Below are positions 27,301 to 39,083 of a stretch of 64,000 nt of DNA, piece after piece (position 1 is the stretch's first letter; the number at the start of each line of letters is the position of its first letter). The position numbers and the translations under genes are program-made. The DNA is from Lethocerus indicus (taxonomy: Eukaryota > Arthropoda > Insecta > Hemiptera > Belostomatidae), in assembly GCA_019843655.1 (NCBI GenBank), contig JACDQD010000011.1, positions 9,156,604 to 9,220,603 on the forward strand, read 5' to 3'. The notes beneath the pieces were generated by a model. The model had not been told where the DNA came from. It saw only the letters and a program-made list of their open reading frames with translations, and did no database searches.

Positions 27301-30300
27301 ACGATATCTGCAATACCCGACAGATTGAAAAAAGGTAATTTCACAAATGAAAATTGACAGGGATCACTTTACAAAAAAATAAATAAGTTAACTATAATAA
27401 ATTTCAGAATTCAGTAGAAACACATTAATTACTTTATGGGACAATATTTAGTCTGAAGCCAATAATTTTTTTACATACAACTAAATAATGGACATTTTAT
27501 ACAGAAATTCACCTCATCATATACTAAGAACAACTTTTACTCCTGCCCAAAATAACTTAGTATATTTGCAGTATCTTTATCACTACTTTTATTTACTATT
27601 GTGTCAAAAATAAATTTATTTATGAGGCCTGTAATTAATTATCATGAAAGAAATAGAAAAGGGCTTGTGGACAATTCAGTTATAATTCGTTTTCCGTTAT
27701 ACCATGGGACTGTCAATTTTGATTATATAAATTTATGTATTATATTTTTTTCTTGTCACGGCAGGAGACATAAAGCGGGCTGAGAGTATGAAGGTGGACA
27801 TAAAGAAACCGAAGCGGACGCCTTCGTTTAACACGCGGAGGAGAACCCAGAGTTTCCGTAAGCTTCACAAGTTTGGAAACAATGAGTTGGAACAACTTCC
27901 ACCTGTTGAAATACAAGGAATGCTCGACAGGAAGCATGAATTGCAGAGCGGTGGCAAGAAAGCTGCTGTCCGCTCTTGGAAAGCATTTTACACAGGTAAA
28001 AATTTACCTGGTATAAATTAAGATTTAATTTACCCAAGTATAAATTTACAATTAATATAAAATATATACAGGTATTATTTTATATTGGATTTTATCTTGT
28101 TAGCCTTTTGAATAAAATTTGGTATCTGGGACAAGGAATAAACTGCCAGAACATTGTATATATTTCTCTATAAATCATTTAAATAATCTGGAATCAGACC
28201 AGCAACCTACATTTCCTAAGACAACATTACAAACTTATATTTTAATGAACAATACATTCAGGGTGACGTAGGCATTTTTAACTATGTCATTAAAATTTTT
28301 ATTACTTTAAATTATTGGTTTTTCAACAGAAAATAGTTGTAGTTAACTTTCAGGAACATTGTGTAAAAACTATTGTAAAGTAGTCTGTATTTTTAGATTC
28401 CTAATAAAACTGCCTTACTCTGTATGTGTATGGTGACTATTAAAAATGTTGCGATTAATTTTGCAGTACTTGTTAATATATAAATGAATTCATCAGCTCA
28501 AAGTCAATACTAGTTAGTCTTTAAAAATGTTCGCATGAAAATTTAATCTAATATTTTTTATATTCCAGTTCTTTGCGGACAACTGCTGTGTTTCTTTAAA
28601 GATCAGGACGATTTCGTTGCCAGCAAAGCTGCAACATCACCTGTCTCAGTTTATAAGGCCAAGTGTGTGAAGGCTGAAAATTATACGAAGAGAAAGCACG
28701 TTTTCAGGTAAACTATAAGTATTTCATATGATATTTTTTTGTTTCACGATATTGTCTGTTGTCTTTTTTGAAATTTGACGCGATCTGCCAGTCTTCAGAT
28801 TATATTTTTTTACCCAGACTCTGTACCACGGACGGTTCTGAATACCTTTTCCTGGCGCCGAAGGAAAATGAGATGGAAGACTGGGTGAAGAAGATAACTT
28901 TCCACGCCCACCTTCCTCCCAACCTACAGCTGATGAGCTATGATGCAAATCAAAAGGTAGTACCAATTCAGTTATGGCTTTTAAACTGTTAACAAACTTA
29001 GAAAGTTATTCCAAAAAGGTTGTGGAAAATTGAAGTCATAAAAATGGCTGTAAGACCTCTTATAACTGATCTATTCAAAGTTGGAATTCATGCCTAAAAC
29101 TTCTCTAATATTTTTTTTGGAAAATTACAATAATTCTAAATGAGTTTCTGTGATAACTGCAGATTTACCAAGAGTATAACTTATTCTAAAGAGAAAGGGA
29201 CTTAATTTAATCTTTAATTAAATCAAAATATGCCAGCCCTAAATTAAAACAATAGAAACATTTATACAAACATTAGCATCTGTTGTATACTGTACAATAA
29301 ATGTACTGAGAATTCCTGAAAACCTGATGCTATAAACTGCAACATTATTTATTACTTTCTTAATTTTTATTTCTTTATGATGTTTATATCAGATTCATTT
29401 TTGATGATATTAAGAATATTTTATCTAATTCATTAAAACAGAGGTTTACAATATAATTAGTGCTTATTTTTACTTTCATGTAAGAAATATTAGATTAATA
29501 ATTACTTAACAGCTAGTATGTGGAAATAAATTTTTTTTTCTGTTCCAAGAAATTGTAGTCAAGTGATTCTGTTCATTAACTGAAAACATTTTTGCCCAGT
29601 AAAGAAGATTCATACTGCTTGGATTTTATGAGCTCAAAATAAAGTTTGGACATTTTATAGTATTTAAAAAATAATATATACTAATATATTATTTTTAATG
29701 CAGACTGGAATTGAGGAACGTCTACCAACTATGGAGGGCGAAGACAGCTCCGGTTCGAGCAAAGAGTCTTCGCCAGAAGTCGAAAGGCGAATTGAAAAAC
29801 CTCCGGTACCACCTCGTGGGGCCCCACCGCCTATACCGGTTAGGACTCCTTCAACTGAAATTAGTGTCACAGGTAATTGTCTAACACTAATTATTTAATT
29901 GGATTCTCAAATAAGCGTTTAATCTCTAAACAAATTATGCTCTATTCGATGCGTGGACTTGAGTGCGAATTTGAAATTTTCCAGATGGCGCTAAGCCTGT
30001 ACCGAACGCCAGACCATTGTCCTACCAGCAACCAAGCACTCGCACTGCACCTAGCCGCAATGGCAATGCCGAATGGAGGCATTCCGTTCAGGGCAGTATT
30101 GAGGCTTCGCCATCACAGGGTAAACTGAAATCACTGTTTTAATCCTTCACTATTCAATATTCATATTTCTTTGTATCAATGTTGGCGTAATATATCTGAA
30201 TTTGCCGCTTCTGAGTTGACATCACATATTCAGCATGCGCTTAGCATTTTTACCTTGTCTAGAACTATTTGTTTTAGTCACTTTATTCTAAAATTATTAA

Positions 30301-32236
30301 CATGTAATTATATTATTTGTGCTTTTTCTATAAACTATTTGTTAAGTATTGTATTGTAGAGCTGTAACAATCGAATAGTGTAAAATATTTTTATTTATTC
30401 GCCAATGTCCTGAAAGAGGATATTTTTAAATCCAGACAAACAGTTGGGGGCTCCCAAATGGTTTGGAATATAATAGTGCGATTTATATGCTTCTTCTTTT
30501 ATGCCTGGTCTAGGGTTACAACAGTTCCAGCTTCTTCCCCTTTCTCAGTGACATTTTATCAATAATTCAGTGAAGCTATTTATGTCTGTTGACTTTATTG
30601 TCAAATGAAAAAGAAATATTACAATTATGTTACATCATAAACATAAAAGTTTTTGAGTAATAACATTTATTATTATTATTATTACCATAGTCTTGTTTAA
30701 GTTAAAACAAATTCTAGTTAAATTTGAATTTCTATATTTACCAAGTTAATGTAAAGGCCAATACAAATTTAAAAGTTATTGAAAGAATATGATGGTTATT
30801 TGTTAACTTATAAATGGATTTTAAGGTCTATACTGTTATTTTGTTATAAATTTGTTAATACTTTATGGGTCCTCCTATAGAAAAGTTCCACAATTATTGG
30901 AACAATTTGCTCACTGAAAATAACTTGCAGATATCAGAAAGTCACACAATTGATGTTCCATAACCTCACAGGCCCTCGAATCCATGAACCATATTTTTTT
31001 TATTGCAATATTAATATTATTTAAGTAGTTGCTTCGACTAAATTCATTAATGTTGTTAATTGTTTCAATTAAATTAGAAACTATTTCGTAATTATTAGAA
31101 CCGGTAATTATTTAGAACAAAATTACAGAGCTCCCCCCACCACTGCCTGCTTCTGCACCTCCTACTAGACCGCCTGTAGTTCAGAGAGATCCTTGGCCCA
31201 CTGAAGCCTCAACGTTTAGTCATGGCACTGGTAAGGTCACTTGCACACAACAACGAGCTAACCTCGATTGCTTTTTTAAATTTTACTTTCTTATAATTAA
31301 CCCTAAATAAAAAGAAAAGCTGGTGGAAATCATTCTTCCAAATAAGGGAAACGAAAGTCTCTATTTAATACTCTTAATTATTTGCTAAGATTTAATTTTG
31401 TTAGATCAAATGTTTAATTAATACGGTGAAAGAGAGATTGTGAAAATATCTGTTGTTTTTTTACTTAACTTAGGAGGGAGTAATAATTTATATTTCATTT
31501 ATAGTGTAGGGAATAAGATGTTACTGAACATCACTGTAAAACTTAATGCTATGTATTTGAATATAAGCTTGGAAAGTGAATACAAATTTTACACTATATA
31601 ATTATTTCTTGTTGCAGTTTATGGGAACCTTGGAGTTTCAAAACAGGTATAAATAATTCTTATACTTTTTTTACTAACTTAGAACGAATCATATATTTAA
31701 CACTTTCTGACAATTGTTTAATTTTAATGGATTGTATTCATTGTAAATTTATGAATACTAGAAATTATTTAAAAAATGCATCTTAATTCTGTGGTAATAA
31801 TTAGTATGCATAAATTCAATAACACTTTGATAGTTTTTAATTAATTTTCCTTCTTGTTTAAAGGGCAATAATTAAAGACCTGTATTAAAGATATTTTGAA
31901 TTTAACTTAGTTAAATTTAAGAGACGAATTACTTGTTAATCGAGTCATCTGGCTAGTGTTATTGTAAATATTTTTTATCTTGCCATTGGAATGAAGTATT
32001 GTTGAATTTATTTATTCCAGGGTGGAAACAATGCATACTACAACAACAATGCGAACATTCGGCCAGCGGCATTGTCTTACAGCAACATAGGCGGAACTTA
32101 CCAAAGCTCAGAGGGGGGCCGTCATCCAAGTGAAAGCTCGAGTGAGAATGAACACGTTTCGAAGGATTCTCGCAAACAGGGACAGAATAGAAACGTTTTA
32201 ACAAACTTCTTCAGAAGGAAGAAGCCGCCCAATTAG
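3110..32236 (+). CDS. kst: beta-heavy spectrin (karst), 5'-partial, 66 exons
   Basis: This is the large beta-heavy spectrin of the apical membrane skeleton, which crosslinks actin and pairs with alpha-spectrin. Joining 66 GT-AG exons gives one open frame of about 4,010 residues. Order: second CH domain, spectrin repeats, an SH3 domain inserted at about residues 741-800, a long repeat array, a charged coiled coil, a PH domain at about 3674-3785 and a proline-rich tail. The SH3 domain in the early repeats and the length separate it from conventional beta-spectrin (about 2,300 residues). Fly Karst is about 4,100 residues, so roughly the first 100 (CH1) are missing and should lie upstream of the window; the first exon begins in phase 0. 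Stop TAG is at 32234-32236. The one frame problem is at exons 51/52, described separately. Confidence 0.95.
4465..6814 (+). CDS. kst: karst exons 6-12: first spectrin repeats
   Basis: Exons 4465-4690, 4800-4931, 5010-5231, 5315-5526, 5686-5863, 6271-6471 and 6602-6814. The segment begins with the [20 protein letters not shown] linker that follows the actin-binding head, then runs into triple-helical spectrin repeats. Diagnostic helix-A tryptophans are visible in [10 protein letters not shown] and [10 protein letters not shown], and the [12 protein letters not shown] type helix-B pattern recurs. Introns after exons 7, 8, 10, 11 and 12 are phase 0, several of them near helix boundaries. Confidence 0.9.
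7357..7868 (+). CDS. kst: karst exons 13-14: SH3 domain inserted in a repeat
   Basis: Exons 7357-7557 and 7643-7868. The SH3 fold is recognised from the SLYPFSG start (the ALYDY position), the DWWSVR tryptophan pair and the [13 protein letters not shown] end, about residues 741-800 of the protein encoded here. The intron splits the domain after MAKGE. A very basic stretch rich in K, R and V follows the domain. SH3 domains bind proline-rich partners; the partner is not inferable from the sequence. Its presence in the early repeats is the hallmark of beta-heavy spectrin. Confidence 0.93.
7954..15369 (+). CDS. kst: karst exons 15-31: spectrin repeat array, first part
   Basis: Exons 7954-8051, 8173-8322, 8436-8626, 8734-8925, 9004-9085, 9175-9252, 9521-9648, 10166-10403, 10599-10738, 11177-11447, 12151-12414, 12510-12640, 13229-13514, 13594-13812, 14217-14513, 14592-14737 and 15138-15369. 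All encode roughly 106-residue triple-helical spectrin repeats with the usual landmarks: helix-A tryptophan (QDWMLEK, RAWLEDK, ESWLSER, EQWISDQ), DYGxD and RDL turns, and KHEAFE-type helix-B motifs. Phases close in a single frame. Exons from about 13.2 to 15.4 kb are more GC-rich than their introns. Confidence 0.9.
15422..15502. repeat. two small hairpins in karst intron
   Basis: Positions 15422-15446 form an 11-bp arm, 3-base loop hairpin, and 15474-15502 a 12-bp arm, 5-base loop hairpin. Both arms are perfect. They lie directly beside a dispersed repeat copy (15510-15711). Confidence 0.85.
15510..15711 (+). mobile_element. dispersed ~200-250 bp repeat, copy 1
   Basis: This A-rich segment in a karst intron matches, in reverse complement, 45658-45907 in an intron of the alanyl-tRNA synthetase gene. 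The shared landmarks are a GGAAGTGGCCACGTGACC block, an A/T-rich middle and a final stretch near 15626-15711 that includes TTGCTTATTGTATCATTTTA. Two copies in different genes and opposite orientation indicate a short interspersed or non-autonomous element. No terminal repeats or coding capacity were seen. Confidence 0.7.
15751..21670 (+). CDS. kst: karst exons 32-45: spectrin repeat array, middle part
   Basis: Exons 15751-15924, 16382-16582, 16709-16886, 17171-17436, 17546-17708, 17792-17979, 18093-18295, 18384-18612, 18696-18980, 19072-19317, 19402-19665, 20121-20405, 20754-21010 and 21484-21670. Repeats continue with signatures such as [26 protein letters not shown] and ESWMDDVES. The donor after 19317 was chosen as GTAAAT rather than the overlapping GTGTAA because only the former keeps the downstream [12 protein letters not shown] frame. 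The intron after 20405 holds a transposon fragment and the one after 21010 a TA microsatellite. Confidence 0.9.
20622..20672 (+). mobile_element. fragment of foldback MITE arm in karst intron
   Basis: The block GGTCTAGCAAAAGACCAAAC and the following imperfect GGAAAC-rich sequence match the right arm of the hairpin element at 43666-43895. Only one arm is present, so this is a truncated copy. Confidence 0.65.
21272..21324. repeat. (TA)n microsatellite
   Basis: A TA dinucleotide run of roughly 50 bases lies in the karst intron between 21010 and 21484. Confidence 0.95.
21760..24109 (+). CDS. kst: karst exons 46-54: last spectrin repeats
   Basis: Exons 21760-21960, 22037-22267, 22382-22576, 22664-22843, 22930-23112, 23189-23397 (donor uncertain), 23476-23644, 23733-23852 and 23927-24109. 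Landmarks include [40 protein letters not shown] and [10 protein letters not shown]. The final incomplete repeat is where beta-spectrins normally pair with the alpha chain. The exon ending near 23378 or 23397 is the only place where the best-looking donor (GTAAAT at 23379) breaks the frame; using GTAACC at 23398 restores it and adds six residues. Confidence 0.87.
24193..24769 (+). CDS. kst: karst exons 55-56: charged coiled-coil linker
   Basis: Exons 24193-24315 and 24693-24769. They encode an uninterrupted E/K/R-rich helix ([18 protein letters not shown], then [17 protein letters not shown]) that links the last repeat to the C-terminal region. If the donor at 24770 is not used, translation ends a few codons later at a TGA, so a short alternative C-terminus lacking the PH domain is formally possible. 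The next intron is the longest in the gene in this window (24770-26736). Confidence 0.85.
24770..26736 (+). other. kst: long karst intron, no feature
   Basis: This is an AT-rich intron of about 2 kb between the coiled-coil exon and the linker exon. It includes a short tandem run of cagtaccta-type units near 25285-25315 and a small TG run near 26475. Nothing coding or transposon-like was recognised. Confidence 0.7.
26737..27334 (+). CDS. kst: karst exons 57-58: low-complexity linker
   Basis: Exons 26737-26892 and 27261-27334 encode a serine-, aspartate- and proline-containing linker ([20 protein letters not shown], then [13 protein letters not shown]) between the coiled coil and the PH domain. 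It has no fold signature. It is accepted as coding because splice phases 2, 2 and 1 carry the frame exactly from exon 56 into the PH exon. An alternatively used segment is possible. Confidence 0.75.
27765..28956 (+). CDS. kst: karst exons 59-61: pleckstrin-homology domain
   Basis: Exons 27765-27995, 28569-28707 and 28818-28956. The PH domain runs from about [19 protein letters not shown] through [28 protein letters not shown] and [20 protein letters not shown], including the invariant tryptophan of the C-terminal helix. PH domains of this family bind phosphoinositides and help to recruit spectrin to membranes. A basic stretch ([19 protein letters not shown]) precedes it. Confidence 0.92.
29704..32236 (+). 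CDS. kst: karst exons 62-66: proline-rich C-terminal tail
   Basis: Exons 29704-29872, 29985-30119, 31129-31230, 31618-31646 and 32021-32236 (stop 32234-32236). The tail contains [18 protein letters not shown] and [16 protein letters not shown], classic SH3-ligand-like runs. It ends in a serine-rich, then basic FFRRKKPPN tail. The gene's own SH3 domain or that of a partner might bind here; this is inference. The 29-nt exon 65 is very short but has clean splice sites and the right phases (1 to 0). Confidence 0.85.
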
Positions 32237-32694
32237 TACATTTTAGAATTGTAAAAAAATATTATATTCTTATACTATCAATGTAAATTGTATTATTTCA
32301 TGAGGTTTATTGTTGGGGTATCAAAATCAAACTGATTTTAAGCTTTGACCGTTTTTATGTACCTATTTAAGAATGTTGTCATTTTCTTTTCTTCTATTTT
32401 ATCGCATAACTCTATTTATAAATGCTTTGACTATTTTATTTCATTTGTAAGTTGTTTTGTTACCTTTCCAAAAAACAAACTGAAATTTATTTAATAGCGT
32501 ATCATATCTAGGTGAAATTAGCTTGTGTATTATACATTAGTTGAAAAAGATTTATCTTCTGAATATTGGAAGTTATATATAAATATTATATATATTTTTA
32601 TAGCTTATGGGAAGCTACCCACGAACATGTTATATACATATATGTGTTTATGTATATATATATTTGTTATTTTTTTCTGATCATGTAATCGTGT

Positions 32695-33053
32695 AATAAA
32701 TTTGAATTTAGTTGAATTATTACACTTACTAAATGGTTTTACAAAATTGAGCCACCTTGTTAAACATTATTTTTGTAGTTTTTAGTAATATATGAGGTAC
32801 TTCAGTTTTTATTTAAATAGATATTTTATATAGAAAAATATTTTATTTCCTTGTTATTTTTTTGTTTGTAAATTAAAAAATACTAAAAGATTCTAAAACT
32901 ATTCTACTTTAGTTGTTTTTTAAACTGTTCTGTTATAAGAATTGGAAATATGTGCAATGTATATTGGTGCCCAAATATTACTTTGTAGAAGTTTTTTTGG
33001 TTAAAAGTTGAAAAGTATCAACAATTATGTATGAAATGCCAAACTATAATAAA
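32695..33053 (+). terminator. kst: karst polyadenylation signals
   Basis: Canonical AATAAA hexamers lie at 32695-32700 (about 460 bases after the karst stop) and 33048-33053 (about 815 bases after). Both are followed by T-rich DNA. The second is only 135 bases upstream of the transporter start codon, so use of it would leave almost no intergenic space. Confidence 0.55.
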
Positions 33054-33187
33054 TGCTATTTTATTGTATCTTTTTTTAATTTATCCCACATTGTGAATTA
33101 TTTGTCACCTGGATACAATATGTGTCTATTTTTTTTTGCTCTCATAAATTCATTGTTTGATAAATTGATTTCTTTACATATTAAGTA

Positions 33188-36100
33188 ATGGACTGCGAGG
33201 CTGTTGTGACTGTTGGACCCGATGGTGGTTATGGTTGGGTAATTGTTTTCATTGCATTTATGGGCCTCTTCCTATTGGATGGGATCTGCTTTTCATTGTA
33301 CCTTTATAAAGAAGTTTTGGCCTCAGATTTAAAACTGGACACCACTCAGACGACTGCTGCTATAAGTCTTTTTGTAGCAATCAACTTTATTGTTGGTAGG
33401 TTTCAAAGTATATATATATATTACTACAATACATTATATATAAATAAACATGTAAGGTTGTTTCATTCTGTTTTAATTTTGAATTTTATTTACAAAAGAA
33501 AATCATTTATTCAGTTTATTTGTTTGTATTTTAAAATCAGATAATAATTATGCAAGCGCAGTTAACTAACCTGCTCTTGATGCATTACACAGCTTTAGTC
33601 ACTTGGAACCCAGCACGGAATGTTTATTTCACCAATCTTGTATAAATATACCGATAAATGTTGGTATAGGTCAAGTATTAAGATGTTTTATATAATTATA
33701 ACGTTCCTTCGTTAGCTCATTAATGTAAAGGACATAAAATTCTTAGTTGAACGTTACACTTAATAGTATGCGTTAATTTACTACGCTTCTGTACTTACGG
33801 TTATGAAAATGTAACCAATAATATCTTAGCAGTATAATATCGATGAATATTGTTTATATTTAACAGAAGGATTGATAAATTGCAAGAGTTAACGTATGTC
33901 CGTTTATCTACTCTATGTATGGATATATATGGATTATTTCAGGGCCTTTGGTGAGCGGTCTTTCAAACCGCTTCGGTTTCAGGGCGGTTTCAATTCTGGG
34001 TTCTCTTCTGTTATCGAGCTCGCTGTGCGCCAGCTACTTCGGAACAAGCATGACCTTTTATTACATCGTTTTCAGCGGGATTGGAGGTACTTTTCGTTTG
34101 ATTTCAGTTCAATTTGGTAAACGATTCTTTTATTTTAACGTCCGCACAGAAAGACTGGAAAAGCGAAATGGATATATGGGCAGTTGGCTTTTGGCCGTCG
34201 GACGTTTATTCGACGCTTTGAATTAAACAATGGGAAATAACTTCAACAATAACTCATTACAATGAGTCAAGTACTATTACGTATATTACTATAATGTACA
34301 TTATAGTAATTTATAAAAAAAAAAGAATTTTTTTGAATGGACGGAAGCCATTTAGAATAACTCGATAAAAATTCAAGATGGCGGCGGACAGATAATCACT
34401 GAGACGTTAAAAATTCAATAGAATAACGTATATAATAAGTGAACATAATTATAAAAGCTGGTTTTTTGCTTAAGCGATTACGATTTTAACATATTTTACT
34501 AAATTAGAAAGTAATTTATAGCGTCCATTATTTTATAGGCGTGAATATAAAAAAGGGCCATTTTTGTTGGTCTAGTTGAGGACACTGACTGCGGCAAGGA
34601 TAATAGTGCTTGATGTTACATAATTGTAACATTGTAACGGATAAATACGTTTTATTATTGCTCTCTTATTGCAGGTATGGGCTGCGGATGCGTTTTTATA
34701 CCGCTCCTGTGCTCGGTGAGCTTTTGGTTCGACAAGAAGAGGGCTATAGCCAACGGCATCGCCACATCGGGCTCGGGAATCGGCAACATGGTCATCCCCA
34801 TAGCAAGTCAAACCTTCATGACGAATTTCGGCTGGAGATCCTGTTTCCTTTTCCACGCAGGTACGTCTTCGGCGAAATAAGCGTTTATTATTATGATATG
34901 TTTCGTTAGGCAGTCGTACAGGAAAAGTACGGAGCGGTTTTGGAAAATTACTGTTTTAATTATAGCAATAATGGCTCTGGCTAGATACAATATAGGACTG
35001 GCTAGTTTAGCAACGGAGATGGCGAAAACCGGTCTAGTCTGAGCGCTTCCCTCAGGTCTGATGGTCCTCAGCGCCATCCTGGCCCTGTTTCTGAAACCTC
35101 TGAAGTCGGTCAATCTGGAAATGCCGGTTAGGACGACCCGCGGGGAGTCACTCTGGTTGTCGAAGGTTCAGGTGGCGGGGGACAGGTCCCACTTTAAAAA
35201 TCGGAGGCATAGAACTCCGACCGCCCTACAGGCCGTCGGCACCGCCAAGTAAGTCTAGCCGTTCTTCTTTAGTCTTATACGACATATAAATACTAATTAG
35301 GCATTTACCCAACGCATAACTGAAGGAGAGGGTTGAAATATCTCAATTTTTATGTATTTCATAAGCCCAAATTGGATGGTACGGGCAGAGTGGTTTGGCT
35401 AATTAAATGCGGTGGAGATTTATGTTATTTCTTTTATATGACTGGCCACCATTATAGGAATAACTACAACTAGGATATACATAAACACCCGGTAGACAAA
35501 ATGGAAAAAATAATTTCTCCTATTGATATCAAATCCGTGGGCATGTAAATGTCCGGGAGGATTTAGGAGGCATTGGAAACGTTCGTACTATTCACTCCAT
35601 TCTGATTGGTGTGTCCCAGCTTTAAATCCTGTCTTATTCGGAAACGGGCGTTTTTCTACATTTTAACAGTATAATAGCAGTAAATAATGCGGCATGCGGC
35701 AATTGTACTTGTAAATGCTTCTATTATATAAAAAATTCTACCTTTCGCTCGTTTAAACGTTAGGCCCAGAGTTCAAACCGCAGAGACCGAACCCGGCAAT
35801 ATAACTCAGACCGTATTTTAGAGTTTCGAAACTTTTTCTGCTATAGTTAATTTCTTTTCTACCAGCTACAAGATAACCTCTGAGAGCCGATCGACCCTGT
35901 TGAGGCTGCAAGAGGCACCAGGACGGCCCAGCATCTACGAACCTTTTACCAGCGGACTCTCCAGACCGGACAGAAACGCTCCAATATCTCTCCTGGAAAG
36001 CGACGACGCTACCGGTAATAATAAAAACAAAAATAAAACATGAAAATATAAATAATTAACTTTTTGAAGGAACAGACTGCACAAATAAATTCTATGGTTC

Positions 36101-39083
36101 ATTCTCGCAATCTCATTTGTGTTTCAGAGTTATTTTTTATCTCGTTCATTTTTCTCTTATTATAACACTCTTGTTAGACTTATAAGCAGTATACACATCC
36201 GGTTTGACCAGGTTTGATATCAAGTGCTTGTATGTTTATACCTGGTGGCCCTATTATAATTGTAATATACAAACCACATAAATAGCAGTATTAAAAATAA
36301 AATAAAACAAAAATATATGACTGCCACACCGAGGGAATACTGAAATAGTTCGGACGGTAGTAATTGGAGTTTTTTAGCGTGTTAAAAAATGAAAAAATGT
36401 TTATTTCAAACTGAAGGTGGTTGCTGCCCCCAGTGCTGCCGGCGGTGCAAGAGAAGGGGCGTCGGCGCTAGGCCCATGTACCGTAGCGACATTTTCTACG
36501 CCGGAAGCGTTTACAGGCTGGAGAAACATGCCAATTTAGTAAGTATGATGTGGATTGAACTTAGTGCGCTGATTGAAAGATTGAAACACGTAAAAAAAAC
36601 ATCCATTCAAACAATGTCGCAAGGAAGTTTGCTCATATAGTGATCATGAGTGCAATTCAAATTTGCAAATTGAATGAAATTTTGGTCCTTTATATGTATT
36701 CAAACAGAAGTATTCCAGCCATAAAGGTATGCTTCGATGTTACTACACTATATGTCTATTTAGATATGTACAATTGTCACAATACACAATAATTGATTAG
36801 AACCAGCTTCCGTTATAACATTTGTTATGCGAGAAATTTTGACTGAAAAATCTTTTTAGGAATCGCGAATGAAGTACCATATGTCTGTCACTCAACTGCC
36901 AACTACGAGAGACCTAACGGAAGAGAAAGAAGGTGTTTGCACTCTGTGCCCGGAAGCAGTCTACCGAATAATACTGACCATGGTCGATCCGAAGCTTTTC
37001 AAAAAGTTGGAATTCGTCTTCCTTTTGGCGAGCTACTTTTTCTGCTACTGCGCCTGTCTGGTCCCAGGACTGGAGTTATACGGTAATCACTTTCGAATCT
37101 CGTAATATAGACCGGTTTCATTCTGGGACGCTTCGTACGCAGAAGAAGGAAATTTTGGCGACCAAAGCGTTAAGGGCAATCCGTTCAAAAATATGTGGTT
37201 CATTTTAGGATGATAAAAATTCAAACATGCAGTAGAATGAAGTTGACGTTATTGGACCTGGAACTTAATTTTTAAGAAGATCCACTCTTCAGTCATGGAT
37301 GGAACCAGTAAGAGACAACACCCTAGAGGGTCCCCCAGAATGAAAGGGTAAAAACCCTTCCAAAGGAGCCCGCTTAGGATTCCAAACGCAGGAAAAATCC
37401 CGGAACGGCAGGGGTCAACCCTGAAGCTGAAGAGCATCCTTTATAATATGCAAGTGTTACAATTTTTTTTATTCTGTTGCGAATAATACACCACTTTGTC
37501 TCGTTCATGTTTAGCGCAAGCCACCGGTGAAAACATGGACCCCGTGCTTGCCAACATCCTTGTTCCGTCGATGGGACTCGGCAATTTCTTCGGTCGTCTC
37601 CTGAGCGGGTTCCTGCTCCAGATGTTTCCCTTCTTGAGCGCCCACAGTTTCGTCACCGGCATAATGGTCTTCGCATCGCTGGCCACCTACCTGAACGGAT
37701 TCCTGGCCATTACCGCCTACCATTTCGCGTACGCTTTTTGCTTCGGTTTCTCATTCGGTAAGTCCTCCACTTTAAGCCTCTCCGGTTTTTCGATAATGAA
37801 TCGTACAGTGTATAGTTTCGAACAAGTAAAGGATCAGAGTTCGAACTATTACTACTTGATATCCGGTAGCAGTTACTTAAAACGGTGTTCTATAAACAAA
37901 GGTGTTTTTAAATCAAATTCTCTAGACCTATCTTTGGAAGTATAAAATAGTGCAGGTGATAATATTAAATAATTGGGGAACAATTTTCAAATAAAAATGC
38001 CTTCTTTCTGTTTCCATTTTATATACAAAATTTAGTAAATAATAAAAAGAACACTGATGGTTTTGGACAGGTTTTATGAATTTTGTGAATCAGTAATAAT
38101 ACATTACCAGATATGCAAGATTTAATTTTTAGAAGATTTGTGCTCTTATTTACATCATTAGCAATTTTTTCATAACTGAAAGCTGGAAATGAAAAAATGT
38201 CCAGAACTCAATTTATGAAGTGTTGTCAAAGGTATAATTAATTTACATTGAATTATTACAATTAATTAAATTGAATTACATTTTTCGTTTAAGGTATGCT
38301 CATACCGCTGAGGAGTGTCGTCATCGTGGACTTTATTGGGCTTGACAAACTGACTAGTGCTTCTGGTATACTTTTCACTTTTATTGGCTTCGGAAGCCTG
38401 TCTGGGACTCCATTGGCAGGTACGTATTCCAATAGAAAAAAGTAGAAAACACATGATATAATTAAATTATATGTAGATATAATTCATAAAACCCAATTGG
38501 GCACAGTATAACATTAGAAATAAAATTTTAAAGAGTTGTATTGGAATAAAATACTAGCATAAAATTACATAGTATTGGTATGAATAATAAGTCTACAAAT
38601 GTATTAAAGTTGGTCTATCAAGTATATACATTTATTGCTTAATTCTCAAGGAAGACAGGTTTATTATTTTATGTCTGTCCAAATTCAGTATGTGTTCAGT
38701 ATCCTATACAATATATTACTATAAAAATATTATGTGTAGCATTAATATGTGCAATCAGTATAATTCAGAAGAATATTTTTACATTAAGTTATTGTGGCAA
38801 AAAACTTTATGTTCAAAAAGCTTGTGAAATTCTGTATCACACAATTTTTAAAGTTACTATGCATGTAGTATTATTTACATTGTTAGTGCAGTTTCAGCAA
38901 TGTCCAACATTCATTTCTCTCAAATTATATTTGTTCTTTTTAATTCCAAATATTCCTGTTTCAGAGTTTTTGTACAACAGAACCGGGGATATTAATGTAA
39001 CATTTTTGATGGCGGGAACTGCTTTCCTCATAGCTGGAATTCTTCACGGACTCATGAAATTGGGGAGTCTACTTAACAGATAA
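33188..39083 (+). CDS. monocarboxylate transporter (SLC16/MCT family)
   Basis: Ten exons (33188-33395, 33943-34086, 34675-34860, 35056-35248, 35866-36014, 36417-36538, 36860-37082, 37515-37757, 38294-38419, 38965-39083) join in frame to 570 residues, a usual MCT length. The protein is a 12-helix major-facilitator membrane carrier. Both family signatures are visible: GPDGGYGWVIV before helix 1, and WFDKKRAIANGIATSGSGIG near helix 5. A hydrophilic loop between helices 6 and 7 (exons 4-7) has a cysteine-rich patch GGCCPQCCRRC. The family moves lactate, pyruvate or related acids with protons; the substrate here cannot be told. An AG four bases before the ATG suggests a spliced upstream 5'UTR exon. 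The gene follows karst very closely on the same strand. Confidence 0.92.
34285..34310. repeat. perfect 26-bp palindrome
   Basis: The 26 bases are identical to their reverse complement (centre GTAC) and lie in transporter intron 2. The AT-rich dyad could be a transposon relic or a cruciform-prone site; no function is inferred. Confidence 0.9.
37250..37440. other. GC-richer anonymous segment in transporter intron
   Basis: About 190 bases with clearly higher G+C and several C and G runs (AGAGGGTCCCCCAGAATG, GGAAAAATCCCGGAACGG) lie inside an AT-rich intron. They are not similar to any other part of the window that I noticed. This may be an old repeat insertion. Confidence 0.35.

Noticed and set aside
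33896..34226. Open frames extending past transporter exon 2
   Set aside because: They read through the donor at 34087 into intron; the in-phase continuation is the exon at 34675.
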